Shown piece after piece: positions 1 through 6,192 of a DNA stretch of 6,791 nt. The position numbers and the translations under genes are program-made. The stretch is from Acidimicrobiia bacterium (GTDB lineage: Bacteria; Actinomycetota; Acidimicrobiia; Spongiisociales; UBA5794), in assembly GCA_013003515.1 (NCBI GenBank), contig JABDIW010000181.1:1-6791 (forward strand). Direction: 5' to 3'. Numbering within the stretch: position 1 is the first letter of the stretch; each line of letters begins with the position of its first letter. The notes beneath the pieces are model-generated. The model was not told the origin of the DNA. It searched no databases and saw nothing but the letters and a program-made list of their open reading frames with translations.

Positions 1-824
1 CGGAACCCCACCGCCTTGGCCGCGATCTGATGGTTGATCGCTCCCCCCTGGGCAAATGGGAAGACAGCCTTGTCGATGGCCTTCGCATGCTCGTCGGTGG
101 TGAGGATGAGGCCGCCGCGCGGTCCCCGCAGCGCCTTGTGGGTGGTGGCGGTGACGATGTGGGCGTGTGGCACCGGGCTGGGATGCGCTCCCCCGGCGAT
201 GAGGCCGATGATGTGAGCGGCGTCCACGAGGAAGATGGCCCCGACCTCATCGGCGATCTCGCGGAACCGGGCCCAGTCGAGAATGCGGGAGTAGGACGAG
301 TACCCGGCGATGATCATCTTGGGTTGATGCTCGACAGCAAGTTTGTGGACGTCGTCCATGTCGATGAGCTCGGAGTCGGGATCGACGCCGTACGCCACGA
401 AGTTGAAGAGCTTGCCGGAGAAGTTGACACGGCTCCCGTGGGTCAGGTGGCCTCCCTGGTCGAGCGCCATGCCCAGGATCGTGTCGCCCGGTTCGAGGAC
501 GGCAAGGTAGGCGGCCATGTTCGCCTGTGATCCCGAGTGCGGCTGGACGTTGGCGTGATCGGCACCGAACAGCGACTTGGCCCGGTCGATGGCGAGCTGC
601 TCGATCTCGTCGATGACCTGGCAGCCCTCGTAGTAGCGGCGCCCCGGGTACCCCTCGGAGTACTTGTTGGCGAGCACGGAGCCCACCGCCTGCATGACTG
701 CGATCGACGAGTAGTTCTCCGAAGCGATCAGCTGGATGTGGGTGCTCTGACGTTCGACATCGCGAGCGATCAGCTCGGCGACCTCGGGATCCACTGCTTC
801 GAGGGGACGGGGGTCGATGCTCAT
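1..824 (-). CDS. glyA: Serine hydroxymethyltransferase, 5' part (C-terminus beyond window)
   Basis: PLP enzyme of the cytoplasm that interconverts serine and glycine with tetrahydrofolate, feeding the one-carbon pool. The frame starts at the ATG at 824-822 (MSIDPRPLEAVDPEVAEL) and stays open to the window edge, giving 274 codons of an expected roughly 415-430. Visible family marks: the N-terminal IQLIASENYSS segment, the YSEGYPGRRYYEGC loop, PHSGSQAN, the LVDAAHIIGL segment holding the conserved Asp and His near PLP, and the TTHK motif whose Lys is about residue 230, the expected Schiff-base lysine, followed by LRGPRGG. A GAGG Shine-Dalgarno lies 10 nt upstream. The segment after the lysine reads FPFAQGGAINHQIAAKAV (about residues 255-272), which differs from the usual FPGxQGGPLMHxIAAKAV at several positions. 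It is the last gene here and is probably co-transcribed with tsaC, whose stop is 59 nt upstream. The assignment to SHMT is secure; whether the enzyme has unusual properties is not. Confidence 0.97.
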   Translation of the reverse strand, partial: MSIDPRPLEAVDPEVAELIARDVERQSTHIQLIASENYSSIAVMQAVGSVLANKYSEGYPGRRYYEGCQVIDEIEQLAIDRAKSLFGADHANVQPHSGSQANMAAYLAVLEPGDTILGMALDQGGHLTHGSRVNFSGKLFNFVAYGVDPDSELIDMDDVHKLAVEHQPKMIIAGYSSYSRILDWARFREIADEVGAIFLVDAAHIIGLIAGGAHPSPVPHAHIVTATTHKALRGPRGGLILTTDEHAKAIDKAVFPFAQGGAINHQIAAKAVGF

Positions 825-834
825 GGGTGACTGA

Positions 835-872
835 CCTCGGTTGGGAACGGGCGCATTCTGGTCGGGCCGAGG
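835..872 (-). other. Inverted repeat overlapping the glyA ribosome-binding site
   Basis: In the 59-nt gap between tsaC and glyA, CCTCGG (872-867) and CCGAGG (840-835) are perfect 6-nt complements separated by 26 nt. The right arm contains the GAGG that serves as the glyA Shine-Dalgarno, so a folded RNA would hide it. In GC-rich DNA a 6-bp match in a gap this size is expected fairly often by chance, so a regulatory role is only a suggestion. The gap is too short for a standard glycine riboswitch and contains no clear promoter. Confidence 0.2.
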
Positions 873-883
873 CAGCGACGCAT

Positions 884-1447
884 CTAGGCCTCGACCGGGC
901 CCGATCGCAGGACATGGGGCCCCGGCCGGGTGAGGTCGATAACCGTCGACGGCATGCCTCCGGCGCCCTCACCCTCGAGGTACACCGCAACCGCATCGCC
1001 GAACACATCGCGTGCTTCTTCGGCAGTGACCGCCGCCGATTGACCGGCCATGTTGGCGCTGGTGGCCGCCAGCGGGCCAGTCAGCCCGAGCAGTGCCTGA
1101 GTGACTTCGTGATCGGGACAACGCAGACCGACCGTCTTCGCAGCGGGGTCGCCCATCCAGTCCGGTGTCGTGTCCAGTTTGGACAGGACGAGGGTGAGGC
1201 CACCCGGCCAGTGCTTGGCAGCGAGATCCTGGGCCAGGTCGTTGAAGGCCGCCAGCTCGGCACCCTGGTCGACAGTGGTGACGAGGATGGCGATCGGTTT
1301 GGTGTCTCCGCGCCCTTTGAGCTCATAGAGCCGTTCGAGAGCGTCGGGCCGGAACGGATCGGCGGCGATGCCGTAGACGGTGTCGGTGGGCACCCCGACC
1401 AGTTGGCCCTCTTTGATGGCGGCGACGGCCGCAGTGAGATCTGTCAT
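884..1447 (-). CDS. L-threonylcarbamoyladenylate synthase (TsaC/Sua5/YrdC family, short form)
   Basis: Makes threonylcarbamoyl-AMP from threonine, bicarbonate and ATP, the first step of the t6A37 modification of tRNAs that read ANN codons. The 187-residue product is one YrdC domain without the extra C-terminal domain of long Sua5 proteins, so the symbol tsaC fits better than sua5, although actinobacterial annotations often use sua5. Family motifs seen: VPTDTVYGIAAD (residues 19-30), the basic LKGRGDTKPIAIL stretch (43-55, the KxR substrate-binding region), HWPGGLTLVL (79-88), TVGLRCPDH (105-113), PLAATSAN (125-132) and STVIDLT (167-173). The ATG at 1447 overlaps the prmC stop as ATGA (4 nt), and there is no strong Shine-Dalgarno in front of it, which suggests translational coupling to prmC. 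The t6A partner genes (tsaB, tsaD, tsaE) are not in the window. Family identity is near certain; the exact symbol is a naming choice. Confidence 0.95.
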   Translation of the reverse strand: MTDLTAAVAAIKEGQLVGVPTDTVYGIAADPFRPDALERLYELKGRGDTKPIAILVTTVDQGAELAAFNDLAQDLAAKHWPGGLTLVLSKLDTTPDWMGDPAAKTVGLRCPDHEVTQALLGLTGPLAATSANMAGQSAAVTAEEARDVFGDAVAVYLEGEGAGGMPSTVIDLTRPGPHVLRSGPVEA

Positions 1448-2256
1448 GAGCCGGGAAGGCTACCCGCTCGGCGTCGCCCTTCGACGATGCGAGGGCGCCC
1501 GGCGAGATCTGGATGCACGACGGGACCGAACGGCGCGAAGAGAGCCGTGGCCGAAGTCGCCTGGGTCTCGCCGATCTCGATGAGGAACCGGGCCCCTGGC
1601 GCCAGCCAGTCACCCAGCTCCGCAGCGAGCCGTTCGAGGGTTTCGAGCCCGGTGGGGCCGCTCACGAGGGCCATCTCCGGCTCGTGGTCACGGACGTCAT
1701 CGGGCAGCCCGGCGAGGTCGCCCCGTGCGACGTAGGGCGGGTTGGCGACGAGCAGGTCAACCGACCCGCGAAGTCTGTGGGGCAGCGCTGCAAACAGGTC
1801 ACCGCGATGCCATGAGACGTCGAGATCAACGTGGCCCGCGTTCTCGCGGGCGAGTGCCAAAGCCTCCTCCGAGAGATCGGCACCATGCACCTCGGCTGCG
1901 GGGAAGGCGTGCTTGCAGGCAAGGGCCAGGCACCCGGATCCCGTGCAGAGGTCGACGATGACCGCCGGCGCGGGCCCAATCGATGCCATCTCCCACAACA
2001 GCTCCGTCTCGGGTCGGGGAATCAGAGCGCGGCGGTCACACAACAGCTCGAGGGGCCCGAACTGGACCGTCCCTTCCAGGTACTGCAGTGGCTCACCGGC
2101 GACCCGGCGAGCGACGAGGCGCTCGAATCGCTCGATCGCCGCCGGCGTCACCGCGGCGAACGGGGCGACCCGGGACCCGGCGGCTGTTGCCAGGAGTCGT
2201 TCGGCCTCGTGTCTGGGGAGACCGGAACCGGATATCGCGGCACCGGCGGGCGTCAT
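1444..2256 (-). CDS. prmC: Peptide chain release factor N5-glutamine methyltransferase
   Basis: SAM-dependent enzyme that methylates the glutamine of the GGQ motif in release factors (older name HemK), raising termination efficiency. The 270-residue product is close to the usual 275-290. Residues 1-85 form the helical substrate-recognition part, ending in GEPLQYLEG (54-62) and LIPRPETE (78-85), both typical of PrmC. The methyltransferase domain follows: SAM loop VDLCTGSGCLAL (101-112), acidic GADLS (125-129), and the catalytic NPPY at 172-175, which holds the target glutamine amide; HEPEMALVSGPTGLE (191-205) is also diagnostic. The start was taken at the ATG at 2256-2254, which overlaps the prfA TGA as ATGA; a GAGG lies about 10 nt upstream inside prfA. 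Its direct neighbour prfA encodes its substrate, so coupling would keep enzyme and target in step. The end overlaps tsaC by 4 nt. Confidence 0.97.
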   Translation of the reverse strand: MTPAGAAISGSGLPRHEAERLLATAAGSRVAPFAAVTPAAIERFERLVARRVAGEPLQYLEGTVQFGPLELLCDRRALIPRPETELLWEMASIGPAPAVIVDLCTGSGCLALACKHAFPAAEVHGADLSEEALALARENAGHVDLDVSWHRGDLFAALPHRLRGSVDLLVANPPYVARGDLAGLPDDVRDHEPEMALVSGPTGLETLERLAAELGDWLAPGARFLIEIGETQATSATALFAPFGPVVHPDLAGRPRIVEGRRRAGSLPGS

Positions 2257-3347
2257 CCGGCTGCGGCCTCGACACCTTCGGCCAACTTGCGGGCCTGGTC
2301 GTCGGCCATCAGAGCATCGTGGAGATGGTCGAGGTCGCCGGCGAGGACCTCGGGGAGGTTGTGAACGGTCTCACCGATGCGATGGTCGGTGATCCGATTC
2401 TCTTTGAAGTTGTAGGTGCGGATCTTCTCCGACCGCTCTCCGGTTCCAACCTGAGATCGCCGCTCGGAAGCCCGCTCCCCGGCCTGGGCGCTGAGCTGTT
2501 GCTGGAGCAGCCTGGCTCGCAGCACCCGCATCGCCTTCGTCTTGTTCTGGAGCTGTGACTTCTCGTCCTGACAGCTCACCACCAGACCGGTTGGCTTGTG
2601 GGTGATGCGCACTGCGGAATCCGTTGTGTTGACGGACTGGCCACCCGGTCCCGATGAGCGAAACACCTCGATGTCGAGGTCGTTTTCGTGAATGTCCACC
2701 TCGACGGCCTCCGCTTCGGGAAGCACGGCAACGGTGGCGACCGAGGTGTGGATGCGGCCCTGCGATTCGGTCTTGGGGACCCGCTGCACGCGATGGGGAC
2801 CGGCTTCGTACTTGAAACGGGAGTAGGCGCCATCTCCCTTCACGGCAAACGTCGCATCCTTGAGGCCACCGGTGTCGGAGAACGAGACATTGATCGGCTC
2901 CACGGTCCAGCCGTGGCGGTCGGCGTACCTCGAGTACATCTCATACAGGTCGCCTGCCCACAATGCCGCCTCATCACCACCGGCGGCCGATCGGATCTCG
3001 ACGATGACGTCCTTCTGATCGTTGGGGTCCTTGGGAACCAGCATGAGCCGCAACTTCTGCTCGAACTCACCAACCTCCGTGGCCTTCTCCTCGATGAGCT
3101 CGTCGAGGTAGGTGACCATCTCGGCATCGGACTCGGCCTGACGCATCTCGCGAGCCTCGGCCAGCTCGGTGTCGGCGGCCATGTAGGACTGATAGGCCTC
3201 GGTGATCGGCTTCAGCTCAGAGTGTCTGCGGGCCATGTCGCGATAGCGGTCCTGGTCGGAGAGAACCTCGGGGTCGGCGAGGTTGGCAAGCGTGTCGTCA
3301 AAGGCGGCAACGACGTCGTCGAGCTTGGCAGCCAGGGCGGCGTCCAT
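2253..3347 (-). CDS. prfA: Peptide chain release factor 1 (RF1)
   Basis: Cytoplasmic class-I release factor that reads UAA and UAG in the ribosomal A site and triggers hydrolysis of peptidyl-tRNA. The product is 364 residues, against about 360 in E. coli. Visible parts: helical domain 1 (1-105), IRSAAGGDEAALWAGDLYEMY (118-138, typical of RF1/RF2), the codon-recognition region GPHRVQRVPKTESQGRIHTS with the PxT tripeptide as Pro-Lys-Thr at 191-193, marking RF1 rather than RF2 (SPF), and the GGQ loop at 235-237 within RSSGPGGQSVN; Gln237 is the expected PrmC target. The start was placed at the ATG at 3347-3345 (MDAALAAKLDD) because it gives the family length and overlaps the upstream DUF1385 stop as TGATG. 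The same frame stays open upstream to about 3842, but that part lies across the DUF1385 gene and resembles no RF1. No strong Shine-Dalgarno is visible, so start by coupling is likely. Confidence 0.97.
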   Translation of the reverse strand: MDAALAAKLDDVVAAFDDTLANLADPEVLSDQDRYRDMARRHSELKPITEAYQSYMAADTELAEAREMRQAESDAEMVTYLDELIEEKATEVGEFEQKLRLMLVPKDPNDQKDVIVEIRSAAGGDEAALWAGDLYEMYSRYADRHGWTVEPINVSFSDTGGLKDATFAVKGDGAYSRFKYEAGPHRVQRVPKTESQGRIHTSVATVAVLPEAEAVEVDIHENDLDIEVFRSSGPGGQSVNTTDSAVRITHKPTGLVVSCQDEKSQLQNKTKAMRVLRARLLQQQLSAQAGERASERRSQVGTGERSEKIRTYNFKENRITDHRIGETVHNLPEVLAGDLDHLHDALMADDQARKLAEGVEAAAG

Positions 3348-4294
3348 CAGGCCGACTCGATGTTGAGCTCTGCGGCCAACGCCCCGGGTGCGATGGAGCC
3401 CCGCGCCTCGACGGCAGACCGTTCGCCCTCGTCGAGGGCGGCAAGCAGGCTGGCGATCGCAACCTCGATCTGATCGTCGGTTGGCTGCTTGGTGGTGATT
3501 CGCTGCAGCCAGATCCCGGGGCGGGAGGCCCACGCCATCCACCGATATCCGGCGGCGGCCTTGAGCACCTCGTAAGAGAGGCCGGCGATCACCGGTATCA
3601 GCAACACCCGCGAGGCCACCTGCCACACGAACGGGAGCTCGGCGAGCGTCAGGAACACGAAGAACGCCACGAGCCCGACGAGGATGAGGAACGAGGTTCC
3701 GCACCGCGGATGTCGCGGGCTGTACGCCTCCACGGCCTCCACCGAGAGCGGATCGCCGGCTTCGTAGGCGTGGATCGTCATGTGCTCGGCACCGTGGTAC
3801 TCGAACACGCGCTGGATCTCCTTGGATCGCGAGATCACCCACATGTACCCCACGATGAGGGCGATGCGGATGACCCCGTCGAGAACGACGAATGCGATCG
3901 AGGAATCACCGACGTAGCGCTTGAGGAAGTCGGCAGCGAAGACCGGGATCAACGCAAACAGCGCGATCCCAAGCGTGACCGCAACGACCATGGTCAGAGC
4001 GATCTGCCACTTCGGGATCTCGGCGTCGCCCTCTTCTTCGATCCCTGCCTTCTGAGCGGACCAGGACAGGGCCCGGAAGCCGAGGCTCAGCGACTCGACA
4101 AGCACCATGATCCCCCTGAAGAAGGGGATCTTGGCCAGCCTGGATCGGGAGGCAAGGCGCGGCAGCTCGCGGCTCATCGCCTCGATGACACCATCGGGGC
4201 GACGGACGGCCACGGCCCACCCGCTGGGCGCACGCATCATGACGCCCTCGAGCACGGCCTGGCCGCCAACGGAGGCGCCAGGCGGTCGAGACAT
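3347..4294 (-). CDS. DUF1385 family integral membrane protein
   Basis: A 315-residue predicted membrane protein of unknown function, recognised as DUF1385 by GGQAVLEGVMMR near the N-terminus (10-21), YHGAEHMTIHAYE (166-178), SPRHPRCGTSFL (192-203) and PGIWLQRITTKQP (259-271). Hydrophobic stretches suitable as membrane helices lie at about 98-120, 133-154, 201-219 and 222-240; a shorter one lies near 60-75. The histidine-rich middle (His167, His171, His175, His195) and Cys198 fall between the second and third helices and look like a possible metal or catalytic site, which is inference. No signal peptide is evident. The ATG at 4294 directly follows the rpmE TAG, with AGAGG five nt upstream. The stop overlaps the prfA start by 1 nt. 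From memory, DUF1385 genes sit between rpmE and prfA/prmC in several Clostridia and other lineages, so this placement is an old association rather than a recent insertion. No function is proposed. Confidence 0.93.
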   Translation of the reverse strand: MSRPPGASVGGQAVLEGVMMRAPSGWAVAVRRPDGVIEAMSRELPRLASRSRLAKIPFFRGIMVLVESLSLGFRALSWSAQKAGIEEEGDAEIPKWQIALTMVVAVTLGIALFALIPVFAADFLKRYVGDSSIAFVVLDGVIRIALIVGYMWVISRSKEIQRVFEYHGAEHMTIHAYEAGDPLSVEAVEAYSPRHPRCGTSFLILVGLVAFFVFLTLAELPFVWQVASRVLLIPVIAGLSYEVLKAAAGYRWMAWASRPGIWLQRITTKQPTDDQIEVAIASLLAALDEGERSAVEARGSIAPGALAAELNIESA

Positions 4295-4576
4295 CTAGGC
4301 CTCTGCAGGCTCCTCGGATGCGGCCTTGGTGGCTGCTTCCTCGGGTTCTACCTTGCTGGCCTTCTTGGACTTGGGAGTGGAGCCGCCGTAGCGCTTCCGG
4401 AACCGCTCGACGCGACCACCGGAGTCGACAAGCTTCTGCTTGCCCGTGAAGAAGGGGTGACACTCGTTACACAGCTCGACGTGGAGCTCCTCGACCGTAG
4501 AACGGGTCTGGAACGAGTTGCCGCACGAGCAAGTCACCGTGGTTTCGGTGTAGTTCGGATGGATGTCGGCTTTCAT
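4295..4576 (-). CDS. rpmE: 50S ribosomal protein bL31, zinc-binding type, with extended C-terminus
   Basis: Small large-subunit protein that helps bridge the subunits at the central protuberance. MKADIHPNY at the N-terminus, Cys16/Cys18 (TCSCGN) and Cys36/Cys39 (CNECHPFFTGKQK) give the four-cysteine zinc site of the C+ form, usually expressed when zinc is ample, unlike the cysteine-free Zur-controlled paralogue. The conserved core ends at GRVERFRKRYG, about residue 64. A further 29 residues rich in Ala, Glu, Lys and Ser follow, making 93 residues against about 70 in E. coli; the tail looks disordered. The gene begins 10 nt after the rho stop, with GGAG as Shine-Dalgarno overlapping the end of rho, and its TAG abuts the DUF1385 ATG. 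rho-rpmE adjacency is widespread in bacteria. Confidence 0.97.
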   Translation of the reverse strand: MKADIHPNYTETTVTCSCGNSFQTRSTVEELHVELCNECHPFFTGKQKLVDSGGRVERFRKRYGGSTPKSKKASKVEPEEAATKAASEEPAEA

Positions 4577-4586
4577 GTCGTGCTCC

Positions 4587-6047
4587 TCACTGCCCGCTCT
4601 TGGCTACCGAGGCCAGGAACTCTGCATTCGATTTCGTGCTGCGGAGCCGATCGATGAGGAGCTCGAGAGAGGCTCCTGGCTCCAACGCCAGCAGCACCCT
4701 TCGCAGCTTCCACACCTCGGTCAGCTCGTCTGGGGAGAACAGCAGTTCTTCCTTGCGTGTTCCCGACTGTTCGATGTCGATCGCCGGGTAGATGCGCTTA
4801 TCGGCGAGCTTACGGTCGAGCCGCAACTCCATGTTCCCGGTGCCCTTGAACTCCTCGAAGATCACCTCGTCCATGCGGGACCCGGTGTCGACCAGGGCTG
4901 TGGCCATGATCGTGAGGCTGCCGCCTTCCTCGATGTTGCGGGCTGCACCGAAGAACCGCTTCGGCGGATACAGCGCGGTCGAATCGACACCACCGGACAG
5001 GATGCGACCGGAGGCCGGGGTGGCGAGGTTGTGGGCCCGCGCCAACCGGGTGATCGAGTCGAGGACGATCACCACGTCGGTGCCTGCCTCGACGAGCCGC
5101 TTGGCACGCTCGATGGCCAGCTCCGACACCTGGGTGTGCTCCTCGGCAGGGCGATCGAAGGTGGAGTACACCACCTCGCCCTTGACCGAACGTTGCATGT
5201 CCGTGACCTCTTCGGGCCGCTCATCCACGAGTACGACCATCAGGTAGCACTCGGGGTTGTTGGCTGTGATGGAGTTGGCGATGTCCTTGAGGACGGTCGT
5301 CTTGCCCGCTTTCGGGGGAGACACGATGAGACCGCGCTGGCCCTTGCCGATGGGGCTGATGAGATCCATGATCCGTGCCGTCAGGTTGCCGCCCATGCCC
5401 TCGACTTCGAGACGAAGCCGCTGGTCCGGGAAGAGAGGTGTGAGGTCCGAGAACTTGGGCCGCTTGGCGGCTTCCTCGGGATCCATGCCGTTGACCGTGG
5501 CGGGGCGGTAGAGGGCCGGGAACTTCTCCTGGCCCCGAGCCGGACGAACCGGCCCGGAAACGATGTCGCCCTTACGGAGCCGGTTCTTGCGCACGAGGTT
5601 GGCCGGGACGTAGACGTCCTTGTCGCCAGGCAGATAGCCGGTGCAGCGGAGGAACCCGTAGCCTTCGGGGAGGATGTCGAGGATGCCCTCGCGAACCTCC
5701 AGCTCGGACTCGTCGATCGGCTCTTGAGGCCGTCCACCACCGCGGCGGCGACGGCGTCGCCCCTCGCCCTGGCCTTGGCCCTGGCGCTGGCCTTGACCCT
5801 GACCGCGACCACCCTGTCCGCCCTGGCGCTGGCCACCGGACTGACGCGCTTCGGCCTTGGGCTCGCCATCGGAATCGCCGTTGGACGAAGGCTCGGGCAA
5901 CATCTTCTCGTCGAACTTCTCCGCCTCCAAGATCTCGGCGATGAGCTTCGACTTCTGAAGACCGTCGTGGTCAACGTCGACCTCACCGGCCATCTTGCGG
6001 AGGTTGGCGAGACTCAGCTCTTGTAGCCGGGCTCTCGTCGTCGTCAT
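4587..6047 (-). CDS. rho: Transcription termination factor Rho
   Basis: Hexameric RNA-dependent ATPase/helicase that loads on C-rich RNA and ends transcription. The product is 486 residues against 419 in E. coli. Domains: Rho_N helical domain (about 7-45), a Gly/Gln/Arg linker (71-106), the cold-shock-like primary RNA-binding domain (about 113-190, with ILDILPEGYGFLR and DVYVP), then the RecA-type motor: Walker A SPPKAGKT (243-250), VDERPEE (274-280), Walker B VVIVLDSITRLARAHN (325-340), Q-loop region SGGVDSTALYPPKRFF (351-366), and RNIEEGGSLTI. All key motifs are intact. The ATG at 6047 was chosen over an in-frame TTG at 6065 because GAGAGGAG (6060-6053) sits 5 nt before the ATG and would lie inside the gene with the longer start. 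The gene has its own promoter about 130 nt upstream and leads the operon with rpmE. Confidence 0.98.
   Translation of the reverse strand: MTTTRARLQELSLANLRKMAGEVDVDHDGLQKSKLIAEILEAEKFDEKMLPEPSSNGDSDGEPKAEARQSGGQRQGGQGGRGQGQGQRQGQGQGEGRRRRRRGGGRPQEPIDESELEVREGILDILPEGYGFLRCTGYLPGDKDVYVPANLVRKNRLRKGDIVSGPVRPARGQEKFPALYRPATVNGMDPEEAAKRPKFSDLTPLFPDQRLRLEVEGMGGNLTARIMDLISPIGKGQRGLIVSPPKAGKTTVLKDIANSITANNPECYLMVVLVDERPEEVTDMQRSVKGEVVYSTFDRPAEEHTQVSELAIERAKRLVEAGTDVVIVLDSITRLARAHNLATPASGRILSGGVDSTALYPPKRFFGAARNIEEGGSLTIMATALVDTGSRMDEVIFEEFKGTGNMELRLDRKLADKRIYPAIDIEQSGTRKEELLFSPDELTEVWKLRRVLLALEPGASLELLIDRLRSTKSNAEFLASVAKSGQ
5730..5837 (-). repeat. Low-complexity Gly-Gln/Arg tract inside rho
   Basis: Codes for Rho residues about 71-106. 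Gly-Gln and Arg-Gln dipeptides recur (for example GQGQGQRQGQGQG), followed by a run of six arginines at 97-102 and a short Gly-Gly-Gly-Arg. The DNA is an imperfect repeat of GGCCAGGGC-like units, so length may change by slippage. The tract lies between the Rho_N domain and the RNA-binding domain, where actinobacterial Rho proteins commonly carry insertions. The arginine-rich end could add RNA affinity; that is inference. Confidence 0.85.
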
Positions 6048-6052
6048 TGGTG

Positions 6053-6060
6053 CTCCTCTC
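6053..6060 (-). promoter_or_regulatory. rho ribosome-binding site
   Basis: GAGAGGAG lies 5 nt before the ATG at 6047 and fixes that start over the in-frame TTG at 6065. Part of it can pair: TGCTC (6072-6068) with GAGCA (6055-6051) across 12 nt, or alternatively CTCT with AGAG a few nt inward. Both helices are short, so occlusion of the site is only possible. Confidence 0.8.
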
Positions 6061-6080
6061 AGCAACAGAGCAGGGAATAC

Positions 6081-6094
6081 AGGGCGTCAGCCCT
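6081..6094 (-). other. Small hairpin in the rho leader
   Basis: AGGGC-TGAC-GCCCT forms a perfect 5-bp stem with a four-base loop in the transcribed leader of rho. No U-run follows (GTATTCCC comes next), so it is not an intrinsic terminator. It may be a leader structure or chance in GC-rich sequence. Confidence 0.35.
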
Positions 6095-6103
6095 TGGAAG
6101 AGT

Positions 6104-6145
6104 GTTCCCGGCGAACGCGCACGACGGCGGCGGTGTGTTGGGAAC
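6104..6145 (-). other. Long-range inverted repeat in the rho leader
   Basis: GTTCCC (6145-6140) and GGGAAC (6109-6104) are perfect complements separated by 30 nt, and the left arm begins almost exactly at the transcription start predicted from the promoter. The 30-nt loop is rich in C (ACACACCGCCGCCGTC), a base bias like Rho loading sites. The arms are less GC-rich than their surroundings, which makes the match a little less trivial, but it is still short. Confidence 0.35.
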
Positions 6146-6152
6146 GAGCCAG

Positions 6153-6180
6153 ATTGTAGACGGTGCCGGCCGAGAGTCAA
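6153..6180 (-). promoter_or_regulatory. SigA-type promoter of the rho operon
   Basis: TTGACT (-35, 6180-6175) and TACAAT (-10, 6158-6153) are separated by 16 nt and each differs from the consensus at one base. They lie in the only sizeable intergenic gap, 12 nt after the thrC stop. Transcription would start near 6145-6147, giving a leader of about 98 nt before the rho ATG. This separates rho and the genes after it from thrC control, although read-through from thrC is possible because no strong terminator lies between them. Confidence 0.82.
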
Positions 6181-6192
6181 AGAAGCCTTGGG

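Noticed and set aside
825..883. Glycine riboswitch upstream of glyA
   Set aside because: The gap of 59 nt is shorter than a glycine aptamer with its expression platform, and I could not see the conserved core.
827..1735. Plus-strand open frame (302 codons) opposite tsaC and prmC
   Set aside because: Antisense to two genes with clear family motifs; composition is Arg/Ser/Gly-rich with no family resemblance.
3348..3842. N-terminal extension of the prfA frame
   Set aside because: The extra 165 codons overlap DUF1385 in another frame, are Arg/Ala/Gly-rich, and would make RF1 far too long; the ATG at 3347 gives the family length.
3710..4657. Plus-strand open frame (315 codons) opposite DUF1385, rpmE and the end of rho
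   Set aside because: It crosses three real genes on the other strand, including their junctions, and shows no protein-family features.
4563..6026. Long plus-strand open frame (487 codons) opposite rho
   Set aside because: It lies antisense to the unmistakable rho gene, has no recognisable domain, and its Leu/Ala and acidic runs mirror the rho linker and codon bias. Long antisense frames are expected in high-GC coding DNA.
6048..6065. Longer Rho from the TTG at 6065
   Set aside because: The six added codons would contain the GAGAGGAG Shine-Dalgarno itself, and no ribosome-binding site precedes the TTG.
6090..6122. Possible 11-codon leader peptide (GTG at 6122) in the rho leader
   Set aside because: It has no Shine-Dalgarno and no codon pattern that suggests attenuation; such short frames are expected by chance.
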